From Alternaria dauci (taxonomy: Eukaryota > Ascomycota > Dothideomycetes > Pleosporales > Pleosporaceae): DNA of 64,000 nucleotides. The position numbers and the translations under genes were made by a program. The notes beneath the pieces were generated by a model. It was not told the origin of the DNA. It worked only from the letters and a program-made list of their open reading frames with translations, and made no database searches. The stretch is from positions 620,001-684,000 of the forward strand of contig NC_091278.1 of assembly GCF_042100115.1 (NCBI RefSeq), written 5' to 3'. Below are positions 55,443 to 64,000 of the stretch, piece by piece; within the stretch, counting starts at the first letter, position 1, and each line of letters opens with the position of its first letter.

Positions 55443-56348
55443 CTAGAGCCCGTCCTTGTACTTTGCAACAAACGCAGCGAACTTCACCTTGCAACCGCAC
55501 ATGTGACGACAAGTACCAGACTGGCAATCCAAGCAACCGAGGTACCCATGCTCCGTCCGCCGCGAACAAAACCGACAGAAAAGACCATTCGGGCTGCCTA
55601 GCAAGCCGTCTTCCCTCCACTCTATCATGATACGTAGGTTCGGGGGCAATATCCCAAGCCAGATTGGAGCTCCTTCGAAATCCTCGAGGCTACAACACTC
55701 CAGAGCAGAACATGTATCGACTGCCCGGCACAGCTTGCCGCGTAAGATCCTGAACCACAGGTCTAAGCCGGAGCAAATGCTGTGCATCTTTCCAAAGGAT
55801 CGGAGCTCGCTTTGGAAGTGTAATCGAACGGTGGCTGTGGGATGATGTCGGCAAAAGTGTGTTAGATGTTTGAATGATGGGGCACTGAAAAACCGGGATA
55901 TCGCTCTTGGTAGGCTGATTGCTTCAGGGTATTGGTGGATATTGATCAGTCGGAGTTCGCTCCGCATGGCCCGGAAGACTGGTGCGAACTTGAGGAAGCG
56001 GTCGAAGCCGGGATCGTATGGCTTGGTCGATTTGAATGTGAAGATGTTGTTGACTTGCATGGTAAGGGTTCTGGTTTCGTTGTATATCTGACGGCAAGTG
56101 TACTTGAGCGTGTTGGCTTCGAAGATCGCGACTTGGCTGTTATCCTCTGCGACTGTGTTCGAGGCGACCAGATGCAACTTCATGCCCTTCGCGACGCTGA
56201 GACCTTCTTCGAAAGTGAGAGCTAACTTGTAAATCTCATCACGAAGCTCGCGCGGAAGCTCGAGTAGACTGCAACGCAATGTGTTGGGTGCGAGAGAGGG
56301 ACAGGCTTTGTCGAAAACCATCTTCGTGCGGCGTAGTACTGGCAACAT
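55443..56348 (-). CDS. 2EXR-type (F-box-like) protein with C-terminal Cys cluster, 301 residues
   Basis: A single exon runs from ATG 56348 (MLPVLRRTKMVFDKACPS). The motif LLELPRELRDEIYKLAL near residues 28-44 is the start of the fungal 2EXR/F-box-like domain, followed by NTLKYTCRQIYNETRTLTM, the usual second half. Thousands of such genes exist in Pleosporales; their function is mostly unknown. The last 46 residues hold seven Cys: Cys258, Cys261, Cys272, Cys275, Cys280, Cys284 and Cys286, spaced CxxC, ten residues, CxxC, then CxxxCxC. This resembles a zinc-binding unit and is not part of the standard 2EXR domain as I know it. No intron is apparent. Confidence 0.8.
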   Translation of the reverse strand: MLPVLRRTKMVFDKACPSLAPNTLRCSLLELPRELRDEIYKLALTFEEGLSVAKGMKLHLVASNTVAEDNSQVAIFEANTLKYTCRQIYNETRTLTMQVNNIFTFKSTKPYDPGFDRFLKFAPVFRAMRSELRLINIHQYPEAISLPRAISRFFSAPSFKHLTHFCRHHPTATVRLHFQSELRSFGKMHSICSGLDLWFRILRGKLCRAVDTCSALECCSLEDFEGAPIWLGILPPNLRIMIEWREDGLLGSPNGLFCRFCSRRTEHGYLGCLDCQSGTCRHMCGCKVKFAAFVAKYKDGL

Positions 56349-59246
56349 GGACGACGGAGTCTGCAGCTTGAAGGGTGTTAGTGATTTTGCTGTAGTAGAT
56401 ACGAACGAGCTAGTCGGTAAATAATTTCAGACAGTTTCGAAATCTTCTACGGTACCGCACATGATACGTGGTGGTCGCTTAAGAAGACGAACCACTAGCA
56501 TCTACCACAACTCACATGAGACCAGATCTTCCAAACAAGGGAAAGGATCGGGATTTCACGGGAAGAGTGTCCTCGCTACCAAAAAGCTAGGGTGCTCCAA
56601 TACACACATATGGAATATTCTTTGTCTTGTATGGCGAATTCTTCGTAGTCAGCACATTGGGGGCATCGAATAGTGTTCCGAGGAACCGATATCACCGGCA
56701 ATATATGATAGCTTCCCAAAGTCAGACTCTAGTACTTATCAATAGTCGCTTTCTTTCACGCATCGGGTGAGTATACGTGGACGTATTCGACCTCTGGGGT
56801 GTACTTGAAGGCACTGCATGATACTTGAATGTGGGATGTGAGTGCAGTGCGTTTGGTCGTCCGACGTGGAAACCTTGAGCAGAGTTACGTGTGCGTCAAG
56901 AGATAGTAGCCAGGCCAAGATGTTTCCCACATACGACATCCCAAGCAATAGATAATTAGTCCACCAGTCGACATGCTTGCACAATGGAAGTTGCCATATC
57001 AATAGATGATGCCCTAGGTTCGAGATAGCAGGATCCGAAGGCGCGCCGAATGGCCGCGGATAATCGCGAACGCGAGGACCGACGGAGACGAAGTCCTGGC
57101 CAAGGATAGGTAGATAGCTACCCGGGAAGAAGATCGTAAGGTCTAGCTCAGGCTCCAATATTGCAAAGACGATCCGTCGCCTTAGGCTGGCCTCAGTTGC
57201 CGTGGTAATACTGAGGATGACGACAGACTCAGCCCAATATCATCAGCCGTCGAACCTTCCGCATGCAGCGTCTCCACACACACTCACACACAAACCCCGC
57301 CCCCTCAACGTGAAACCGGCCACGGCTGAAGAAGTTCAGCGCGTGTCGTCAGCATCGTGTGATGGTGTCGTGAGGAAACCACAGCAACGAAGGGCTTGGA
57401 ACGGAGATTATCACGGTTGGGCTGGATGGTGAGGGGAATAAGCAATGGCAACCAATGATCTCGAGCTCACTCAGCAAACGCGTCCGCCGCTCCACATACG
57501 CGTTCAGTAAAACCTGCATCTACTATACATGCTCACCGGGCAACACACAAGCATCCGCACCCAATACCATTGCCAAAGGGCGTATGCCTAGGTGCCAGAA
57601 GCAACTCAGCCGCTGCACTAGATAGATTACCCGACGCACGCGATGATCCTTCTCAGGGTGCCCCTCTGTATGCCAAACCATGACTACACCGCATCCGGCC
57701 CAACTATTACGCAGTCAACACGTCCCTTTGACACGTCTCACGCGTTCGCGGTAGCACATGATTTACGCTTTGCACGCGTCGCACCAAAGCACACAAGGGC
57801 ACACGGGCTGAAGAAACCTTGGCACGCGACGTGCGACACAATTCCATCACAACAACTCCACACAATAGACCCAAGTGGGTACTACGGCTTACGCTCCCAC
57901 CCTGTGACTGGCCGGACACCCACGGCAGCAAAGGAAAACGTTAGGCCTCGGCGTAATGCCTAGGCCTAACTGTGCATGCGGCCGCAAAACTTCCAACTTC
58001 GGGGTTGGTGTTGTGGGCTGGTCTGGTGCCACATCCACTTGCTGCAATGTTTTATTTTTTTTCTGCCGGAAGATCGATAGATGGGCCTTCCTGCCGGTCA
58101 GGTCAGACTCATCTGCACACAGATTACAAACAAGTTATTGGTTTCTCTTGTCCCGTATCGCGTGTTGAAACAGCCGTTGCTTTTCATCAAAGGGAATGCG
58201 GTGCAGCAGGGGGATCCATCGTGTCATGGCTTAGGGCTAACTGCCTACCATGGATCTTGGGCAAAAGGCACAGACCAGACATGATGACGCCTGTGCTCAC
58301 GTTACGGAACTACTTTGCGGCAGGGCGGTGCGGAGATCAGTGCACTGAGAGGGGTTTAGGTGGAACGCACAGTCTCTTCTTCACACTCTTTTCATTTGAT
58401 TTCATCCATTTCATTCATTACTAGGTCATCTGCTCGAAGCATCTGTATTCCTTCGCAAAGGACCAGCTGATCTACCAAAGTGTTTCTAGGCTCTTCTCTG
58501 AACCGTCAACCCCGCCATATCACCTATCCAGCCGATCCAATCCGTCGGACCACATCCACATCGAAGCAGATGCCACTGAAAGACATGAGACTGGGTATTG
58601 GTCGTTCACGCTTCGAGACAGTCGTTGAGATTCGTGAAGACTCCATACCCGATTAGCGCCGATATCCCACACACGCTTCGTAACGTTCATCATGTCCGTC
58701 GTGATAGAAGAGAAAGACATGAACACTAGGAAACAAGGAACCGATCTACACGGTCGGTTGGTAAGGAGAGGAAGCTATAGCCAAGCAAGAATGCTTGAAT
58801 ACGCGAAAGAGATGGGAAAACCGAAGTCATAGGCTTGGTCGGGCGTAGTCTGTTCGTAGGAACTTCAAGACCGAACCCAACGTCGTCCCCGGCCTCCCAC
58901 ACCCAAATTATTGAAGTTCATCGAAGACACATGTAGCCACATGACCATGTCCAAGAAGTAAGAGTCGAGAACATGAAGCAAGATGAGCCCAACGTGCCGA
59001 GGTCCGCCGGCAACATCGGATGTATCACCACACAAGGGACACGCTCGATGGCAAAAGGCTGGCGCTGAAGAAGGTCGAAGTAGGTATAGACAGAACAAAG
59101 GAAATGCTTTTAACAGGAAGCAGGTGTAGGCTGTGGGCCCAGTGGCAAGTATGTGCAATGACAGCGCTTGAGGCTGTTGAACGTAACGCCGACAATGCAA
59201 CCATGCTTAGTTGCATAGATTAAGCAGAAGAGAAGGCGATCGAGCT
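56349..59246. other. Gene-poor stretch of 2.9 kb
   Basis: No coding region is supported. Open frames (for example minus 56739-57158 and plus 57643-57963) start at non-ATG codons or lack protein character. There is a short CA-rich run near 57275-57295. It is not AT-rich and shows no repeat or transposon sign. The right part lies downstream of the leftward 636-residue gene. A non-coding RNA cannot be ruled out. Confidence 0.45.
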
Positions 59247-61157
59247 CTACGATCGATATAGGTGTGCCGAGTCGCCAGGCATGCCAGCGAAACGCTGCTC
59301 GAATGAGGCCGGGGGCTCGAAGCTATGCGAGACTGCCGCTCGAGGAAAGGTATTGCTTGACCGGCCAACAAATGGTGAACCGAGTCGAACAGTACCTTTG
59401 CTTTGGATATCTGCTGGCATGGCAGGCGAGGTCTGAGCTGGGCTAGGCATAGCAGAGCCAGCGTGCGCGAACGGGTTGAATCCTGACGGATCGTTGACTA
59501 GAGGCAGTCGTCGGGCACCTTCCATCATGTCGCCCAAGCTGAAGCCACGGCTCCTCACACGACGATGACTTGACTCGGCTGGCGCCCCAAAGATCTCGTT
59601 GACGAAGCTCTCTCCGCGGTTTCGCGCCCGATCTTCGAAGCTGTTGTGAAGCGCGCGTCGCTTGAACACTCTTGACTTGGGTCGAGGTGCGTGCAGTTGG
59701 AAAGGTGAGCCGAGACGTGGTGTTTGGGTAGAGGATGAAGGTACGTGCCAAGTTCGCGCGTTGCTCTGGTTCATCTTGCTGTTGGTGGACTCAGACCTCG
59801 CATGGAAAGGCGAGCCCAGTACGTTGCCCAACCCCAGACCAATGTGAAGCGATTGCGACTTCTGGTGAGCAGAAGAACGCGCACTTGACCATGTTCGCGG
59901 CGACGGTCTTGGTGTTATATCGTTGGCAAGTTGTGACAACGGGTTGCCCAACTGCATCGATGCTGCGGTGCTTGTAGCCAGCGACAGATTCATGTCCCTT
60001 GTGGAAAAGCTAGTAGAGCCCTGTAAGAACGGCGACGACAACGGCTGCTGCTCTTGTTGCTGCGGCTGTGTCGGTTGTGGCTCTGGCTCGGGTGGAGGAG
60101 AGGATTGTAGCGGTGAGGGCGATCGACGAAGCATACGCTGATAGTGTGCAGACAGAGTCGGCTTCTGCTTGGCCAAGTCTCGTAGTCGCTTTCGACACTG
60201 CTTCTCGCTAGGGAATCGTGTTGATGACTTGGTTGGCCGAGCGAAAGGTGTGTTGTTGCCACCCCTAATCGACCTCAGGGCACTTGGTGTACCAGTCAGG
60301 GGGTTGTATTGTGGGGTCGCGTTCGGACCAGCACGAGTGTGCTTTGGGCCCTTCCAGGTCTTGCGGGCCATCCTCGCCACGCGATGGCATACTCCATTCG
60401 GTGGAGTGGTGCTCGGAAGGGCTTTGAACGGCGTCACTGTAGGATCTTGAAGGTACTTCATGTAAGTCATCCACAAGTGGTGGTCCATTTCTTGATTGAA
60501 AGATGCTCTCAGTCTTAGCTTCTTAGCAGGTCGAGGTTGTGGAGTAGTCATTGAAGGTGAGGCCGGACGTTGAGACTTGTGCGTAGGTGGACAGAAGGCG
60601 AAGGGGTCTGATGATTCGTCTTCCAGACTGGTGCAGCTACCGCTTCTCGACATGAAGGATCCGATGCTATCGCAGGACGAGACAGACGAGTCTGAGAAGC
60701 CTGACGACGAGGTGGGTCTGCTTGATGATTCACTCTGACTGACGTGTGGGATGTCAGACCAGTCCTGAGGTCCTTCGTAGTGGCTGATGGTTCTCATCTG
60801 CGCAACAGGAGTCTTGGGTGGAGAAAGCATGCGATTGAAGCCGAAGCCTGGAGACAGGAACGCGTCGTTTTGGGGCAGTGAGTACGGTGGCAGATCGCTT
60901 GAAGTTTCGGACATGATCTCGGGGGCCTCAATGGTTGGGATGGGTTGCTGGTCCATGACTGCGTCCATACTATTGTAGTTCCTGGCCAAGGTGGCACGGC
61001 GACGACGGACCTTGAGCACTTGTCGAGGCGGCGGCGGCGGTTGCAGCTGCTCGGGTTGCGGCTCTGGCTCGGGCGTCTGTGGAGCCGGGCCGTCACGGTA
61101 ATGGAACATGAAGTTCCTTGGTAAGGTAGTAGATAGGTTGGGTCGTTCGGCGTCCAT
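59247..61157 (-). CDS. Unknown protein, 636 residues, two conserved basic blocks in a disordered chain
   Basis: The ATG at 61157 (MDAERPNLSTTLPRNFMFHY) is the first ATG; upstream codons open only from GTG. No intron is needed. Most of the chain is Ser/Pro/Gln-rich and disordered. A conserved-looking block at about 217-275 contains LRLRASFNQEMDHHLWMTY, MKYLQDPTVTPFK and GVCHRVARMARKTWKG, which has the Trp spacing of a small helical DNA-binding domain, although I cannot name one. A second block at about 310-350 contains FPSEKQCRKRLRDLAKQKP. Short repeats of LGSPF occur towards the C-terminus (for example RLGSPFQLHAP and RLGSPFVGR). A nuclear regulator is the best guess, from basic blocks and composition only. 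Confidence 0.68.
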   Translation of the reverse strand: MDAERPNLSTTLPRNFMFHYRDGPAPQTPEPEPQPEQLQPPPPPRQVLKVRRRRATLARNYNSMDAVMDQQPIPTIEAPEIMSETSSDLPPYSLPQNDAFLSPGFGFNRMLSPPKTPVAQMRTISHYEGPQDWSDIPHVSQSESSSRPTSSSGFSDSSVSSCDSIGSFMSRSGSCTSLEDESSDPFAFCPPTHKSQRPASPSMTTPQPRPAKKLRLRASFNQEMDHHLWMTYMKYLQDPTVTPFKALPSTTPPNGVCHRVARMARKTWKGPKHTRAGPNATPQYNPLTGTPSALRSIRGGNNTPFARPTKSSTRFPSEKQCRKRLRDLAKQKPTLSAHYQRMLRRSPSPLQSSPPPEPEPQPTQPQQQEQQPLSSPFLQGSTSFSTRDMNLSLATSTAASMQLGNPLSQLANDITPRPSPRTWSSARSSAHQKSQSLHIGLGLGNVLGSPFHARSESTNSKMNQSNARTWHVPSSSTQTPRLGSPFQLHAPRPKSRVFKRRALHNSFEDRARNRGESFVNEIFGAPAESSHRRVRSRGFSLGDMMEGARRLPLVNDPSGFNPFAHAGSAMPSPAQTSPAMPADIQSKGTVRLGSPFVGRSSNTFPRAAVSHSFEPPASFEQRFAGMPGDSAHLYRS

Positions 61158-63496
61158 GTTGCTAACGGATTGAGATGGCCGGGGTGTCGGGTGTTTCAGG
61201 ATACGGTCGTCTTTGACCACACCAAGAGGCCACTCTCAAAGGAACAGCAAGGAGATACGGCAATTCGGGCACGACAAACGATCGATGCATCCAGTTCGAG
61301 CGTGGTCCGGTTGGTGTCGGTGTGATTGGATTATGCAGGGCGGGAGGTTCGATGTGGCGCGGGTCCCAGCAGCTGTTTGGTACTCTGCGAACGCGACAGT
61401 GCGGCTGCAGGGTGGTTACACGTGCAATTAGGATGGAGCGCGGCTTGCTGAAGCGAGCGGACTGTTGCAAGGCGTCGCGCACTCGAAGATGCACTGGCGA
61501 CAGGCGTTTTCAGTGTTGCGGAAGCTCTACAACCACGGACAATGCACGCGAGATCGTTTTGGCGACGATGGCGCGTAGCTCCAAGTCGCGACAACAGCTT
61601 GCAACGGGCGAGAACGCGATTAGCAAAAGTCGAGAACAAGGCGCAAAGGTGGAGAGACGGGTCCGAAAACGCGTGGATTATCGTGAAAGGTGGATGATGG
61701 CGGGTTTTGGCAGAATATGGGAGTCGTGGGTCGCGGTGAAGGGCCCGGGTGCGTGGGCGGAAGGGAAGTGGGCGCCTTATTCCGCGTCCATGGAATGCGC
61801 AAGCGAAAGTGAAGATTCGTGAAAGACGAAAAGGAAACGGTCGTCAGGAGGTCGCGTGGCGCGCACGGGAGTGCGACGGGCGAGGTCGGCTCGGGATGGT
61901 CGTGAAAGTCGTGATGGTGAAGGTGATGTGCGGTGAGGTTCGCAAAAGTCGGCTGACGGTTGCTGGCCGGCTAGTGCGAGACAGCGGACGGGCTTAGACC
62001 AAGATCGTCGATAGAACCTCTGCAGAACCCACCAGGTGCCCCGAGCCCCGCACAAAATCAAGCACTTATTGTCCAACACTTTTTTTTCAAGTCGCCCACG
62101 CGAGGCGACATGCGCTCCGCTACGGTAGTTCGCGCAGGTATGCTGTCCGCTGCCCTCTGTGCTTCCACAACACCACGTGAGGCCGTTGCCGCAAACACTC
62201 GATAACGAAACTGACGCGTTTCGACGCGCTCCTCCTCCCGGCCTAACCGCATCGAGACTCGTGTGGTCCGTGCAGACATACCTGGATCGTGGCGCTCTTT
62301 TCGACGGCCCCTGCATAGAGGCCTTGTTTTTCTGCAAGCACGAACACATGTCACGACTTTTCCGTCCACTCTCCCGCTGCCAACGCGCTGCAAGCTCGCG
62401 GACGGCCTCGCAGCTTGCATAACGGCCACTCCGCGTTGTCTTTTGATTTTCCTCCCCACTCTGCCACATAGACTTCGTCTGCACCTTGGTGAACATGAAT
62501 GAGCGACAGCCAGCAGAAACCTGCCACCTATGCGCTACGCGACACTACGCACGGCCAATGCCACACTGGAGAACCCCAATTCGCTACCGCTCTAACCCTC
62601 TTCTCCACAGTGGAGCGTGGGCCACCGCTCTACAACACAACAAGTGCTCGAGTCATTACTACACGGCTGTTCCATAGCCAATACCTCGAGCGCTCTCGTG
62701 CGTCCCTCTGCACGGCAGCCTCCAATCAGAACCCATTTTCCTCTACCATCATGTATTCCTTGCTGTCTGCATTGATAGCCCATCGACGCTGGCAAGTTCG
62801 ACCCTGTTCTACGCCCGCCTGGAGTTGGTGTGCCGCAACGTTGTGTGCATGCCGCGCTTGGCTGCGAAAACGGTCTGGATCGGCTGCAGCTCATCACACA
62901 CCAATATCTAGCTATCCCGAAATGCACGTGGTTCGCCCCGATCTGGAAATACTGTTTACCAGCAGTCCTGGATCTTGAGATTTCATTGGCTGAATTTTGC
63001 TTTCTTGAAGACTGCCGAGCGCCTTGAGGGTCTCAGGGTGGGCTCCAGCCGCTCAACATAGCACGAGGCCCAAGACGCAGCCTGTTCTAGAAAGACCATG
63101 GGCCTTGTTTTGTGCCTCCAGTATCTTCAATAGTCGAGAATGCGGGGGCGTCATGCGCTCGCGAACATTATCGCAGCCCTGGTGCGATCATTGAGCACAA
63201 TCAGTGATTCTGGTGATGATGATACGCTCTGCGACACCTCCACCGCGCTTTAAATAGCAAGTATGCCAAATTGCACCAATTCTCTGATGTGCGGTACGTC
63301 TCTCGAGAGAGCTAGATTGCACCAACTTGTGAACAGAACATGGACGCAAACGGTCAAGTTCCATAAATTGGATAAATCTTGAATTCTTGACATTCAAGAA
63401 TGGCATAACATTGGATGCATACATGTCTCTATCATTGTGCGAGCCATATCATCGTTGGTCCTATCCTACTGTTTACGTCCCATATCAAGCCTTCAT
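61158..63496. other. Gene-poor stretch of 2.3 kb
   Basis: No coding region is supported with confidence. A plus-strand frame with an ATG at 62499 (159 codons) and a minus-strand frame with an ATG at 62496 (239 codons) overlap other frames and lack recognisable protein features. An inverted repeat lies at 63383-63401. The left part should contain the promoter of the 636-residue gene. Confidence 0.4.
63383..63401. repeat. Perfect inverted repeat, 8-bp arms with 3-nt loop
   Basis: ATTCTTGA, loop CAT, TCAAGAAT. It lies about 95 bp beyond the stop of the leftward gene at 63497, so in RNA it could form a hairpin in that gene's 3' UTR. It also contains one TTCnnGAA heat-shock-like unit. Confidence 0.45.
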
Positions 63497-64000
63497 CTAT
63501 AGACCAAGAGCCGAGTTAAAGGCATCTGCAGCCGCCTGACCCGTCAGTCCTGAAGCGGCAGATGCAGCAGCATCGCAGGTGCTGACAGCTGCGGCGTCTA
63601 CGTCGCACTTGTTGGACATTTGTGAGCAGATGAATTGTGATATAATGTCAATCTTCTGAGCAGACCCATGATTGAAGGTGCTCAGATCGGTAGGCTCGAA
63701 AGCCTCCTCCTGACGGCCGTCAGAAGGGATACCAAAGGTGATGGTAGGGTCGCAGCTGCCGAAGGCGGCGACACCGTTGTCAGAGGCAGCAGTGTTGTCG
63801 TTGTTTTCATCATCGGCATTGCTGTTGTTACCAGAAGCAGCATTATCAGTAGCGTCACCAGCTGCGGCCGTGCCGTTGCTGGCAGATTCGCTGACGCCAG
63901 CGACGGCAGCAGCAATCTCGTCCTCGGTGAGGTCATCGACACGAAGGTTCTGAGTGTTGATGCATCCTGCATCATCAGTCGCGTCGTCGCAGGTGTTGCC
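63497..64000 (-). CDS. C-terminal part of a secreted-looking protein, cut by the right edge
   Basis: The frame enters from the right edge and ends at a TAG at 63497-63499, with 167 residues visible. It begins GNTCDDATDDAGCINTQNLR, passes a low-complexity Asn/Ala/Asp-rich spacer, then has FGSCDPTITFGIPSDGR, EPTDLSTFNHGSAQKIDIIS, FICSQMSNKCDVDAAA and ends AAADAFNSALGL. The evenly spaced Cys residues and lack of charged clusters suggest an extracellular protein. The FNHGSAQ and GRQE blocks recall secreted proteins of unknown function common in filamentous ascomycetes. The signal peptide, if present, lies outside the window, so secretion is inferred. No intron is visible in this part. Confidence 0.7.
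   Translation of the reverse strand, partial: GNTCDDATDDAGCINTQNLRVDDLTEDEIAAAVAGVSESASNGTAAAGDATDNAASGNNSNADDENNDNTAASDNGVAAFGSCDPTITFGIPSDGRQEEAFEPTDLSTFNHGSAQKIDIISQFICSQMSNKCDVDAAAVSTCDAAASAASGLTGQAAADAFNSALGL

Noticed and set aside
56739..57158. 139-codon minus-strand frame
   Set aside because: It starts at TTG and has no homologous feel; no ATG gives a reasonable length.
61777..62496. 239-codon minus-strand frame with an ATG
   Set aside because: It overlaps open frames on the other strand, has irregular Cys/Trp/Arg-rich composition and no recognisable domain; probably chance in GC-rich promoter DNA.
62499..62978. 159-codon plus-strand frame starting MSDSQQKPAT
   Set aside because: The first 60 residues look protein-like, but there is no domain, no TATA box and the later part is erratic; left out for lack of support, though RNA data could revive it.

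Overview
The window comes from the nuclear genome of a filamentous ascomycete (Pezizomycotina), most likely a Dothideomycete of the Pleosporales type. The signs are dense genes on both strands, short introns of mostly 46-65 bp with GTAWGT/GTGAGT donors and CTRAY-like branch points, near-balanced base composition, and proteins of recognisable filamentous-fungal families: a Fus3/Kss1 (PMK1-type) MAP kinase with TEY, a FloA-type flotillin, a Delta8 sphingolipid desaturase with an N-terminal cytochrome b5, a 2EXR-type protein and a conserved 53-residue Cys/Trp protein. I see no transposon, no RIP-like AT-rich tract, no rRNA, no CRISPR array and no secondary-metabolite cluster. This is mostly a housekeeping region. 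Exon joins were made by hand and every joined reading frame was checked to be divisible by three.

Layout. 0-4.2 kb: a divergent pair, TFIIIC 90 kDa-type subunit (-, cut by the left edge) and the ribosome-biogenesis helicase DBP3 (+). 4.2-16 kb: a 53-residue two-exon gene, the PMK1-type MAPK behind a long leader, a single-pass membrane protein, the sulfhydryl oxidase ERV1, a PQ-loop transporter-like protein with an 18-nt micro-exon, and several conserved or unknown proteins. 16.6-20 kb: a 1123-residue unknown protein. 21-30 kb: a metabolic stretch with an unknown 196-residue protein, a phosphopentomutase/phosphoglucomutase (-), the sphingolipid Delta8-desaturase (+) and an Xfp-type phosphoketolase (+). 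30-40.5 kb: a kinesin-10-like motor with C-terminal helix-hairpin-helix motifs (-), a secreted Ser/Thr/Pro-rich mucin-like protein (+), a UBR7-like protein (-) and MCM2 (+); the last two share a promoter with two MCB (ACGCGT) boxes.

41-51.4 kb: ribosomal proteins eL30 and uL16 in tandem, ATG9 (-) divergent from COG6 (+), BOL2 (-) divergent from NIF3 (+), and an intron-containing tRNA-Asn(GTT). 51.7-64 kb: a conserved unknown protein, a flotillin, a 2EXR-type protein with a C-terminal Cys cluster, a 2.9-kb gene-poor stretch, a 636-residue unknown protein, a 2.3-kb gene-poor stretch, and the C-terminal part of a secreted-looking protein cut by the right edge.

How the genes work together. Genes tend to sit as divergent pairs sharing 190-580 bp promoters and as convergent pairs with short 3' gaps. 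Some divergent partners have related biology: ATG9/COG6 (membrane trafficking), BOL2/NIF3 (both metal-linked families), MCM2 with MBF-type sites. Phosphopentomutase and phosphoketolase both act on pentose phosphates and lie 3 kb apart. These are inferences from position only.
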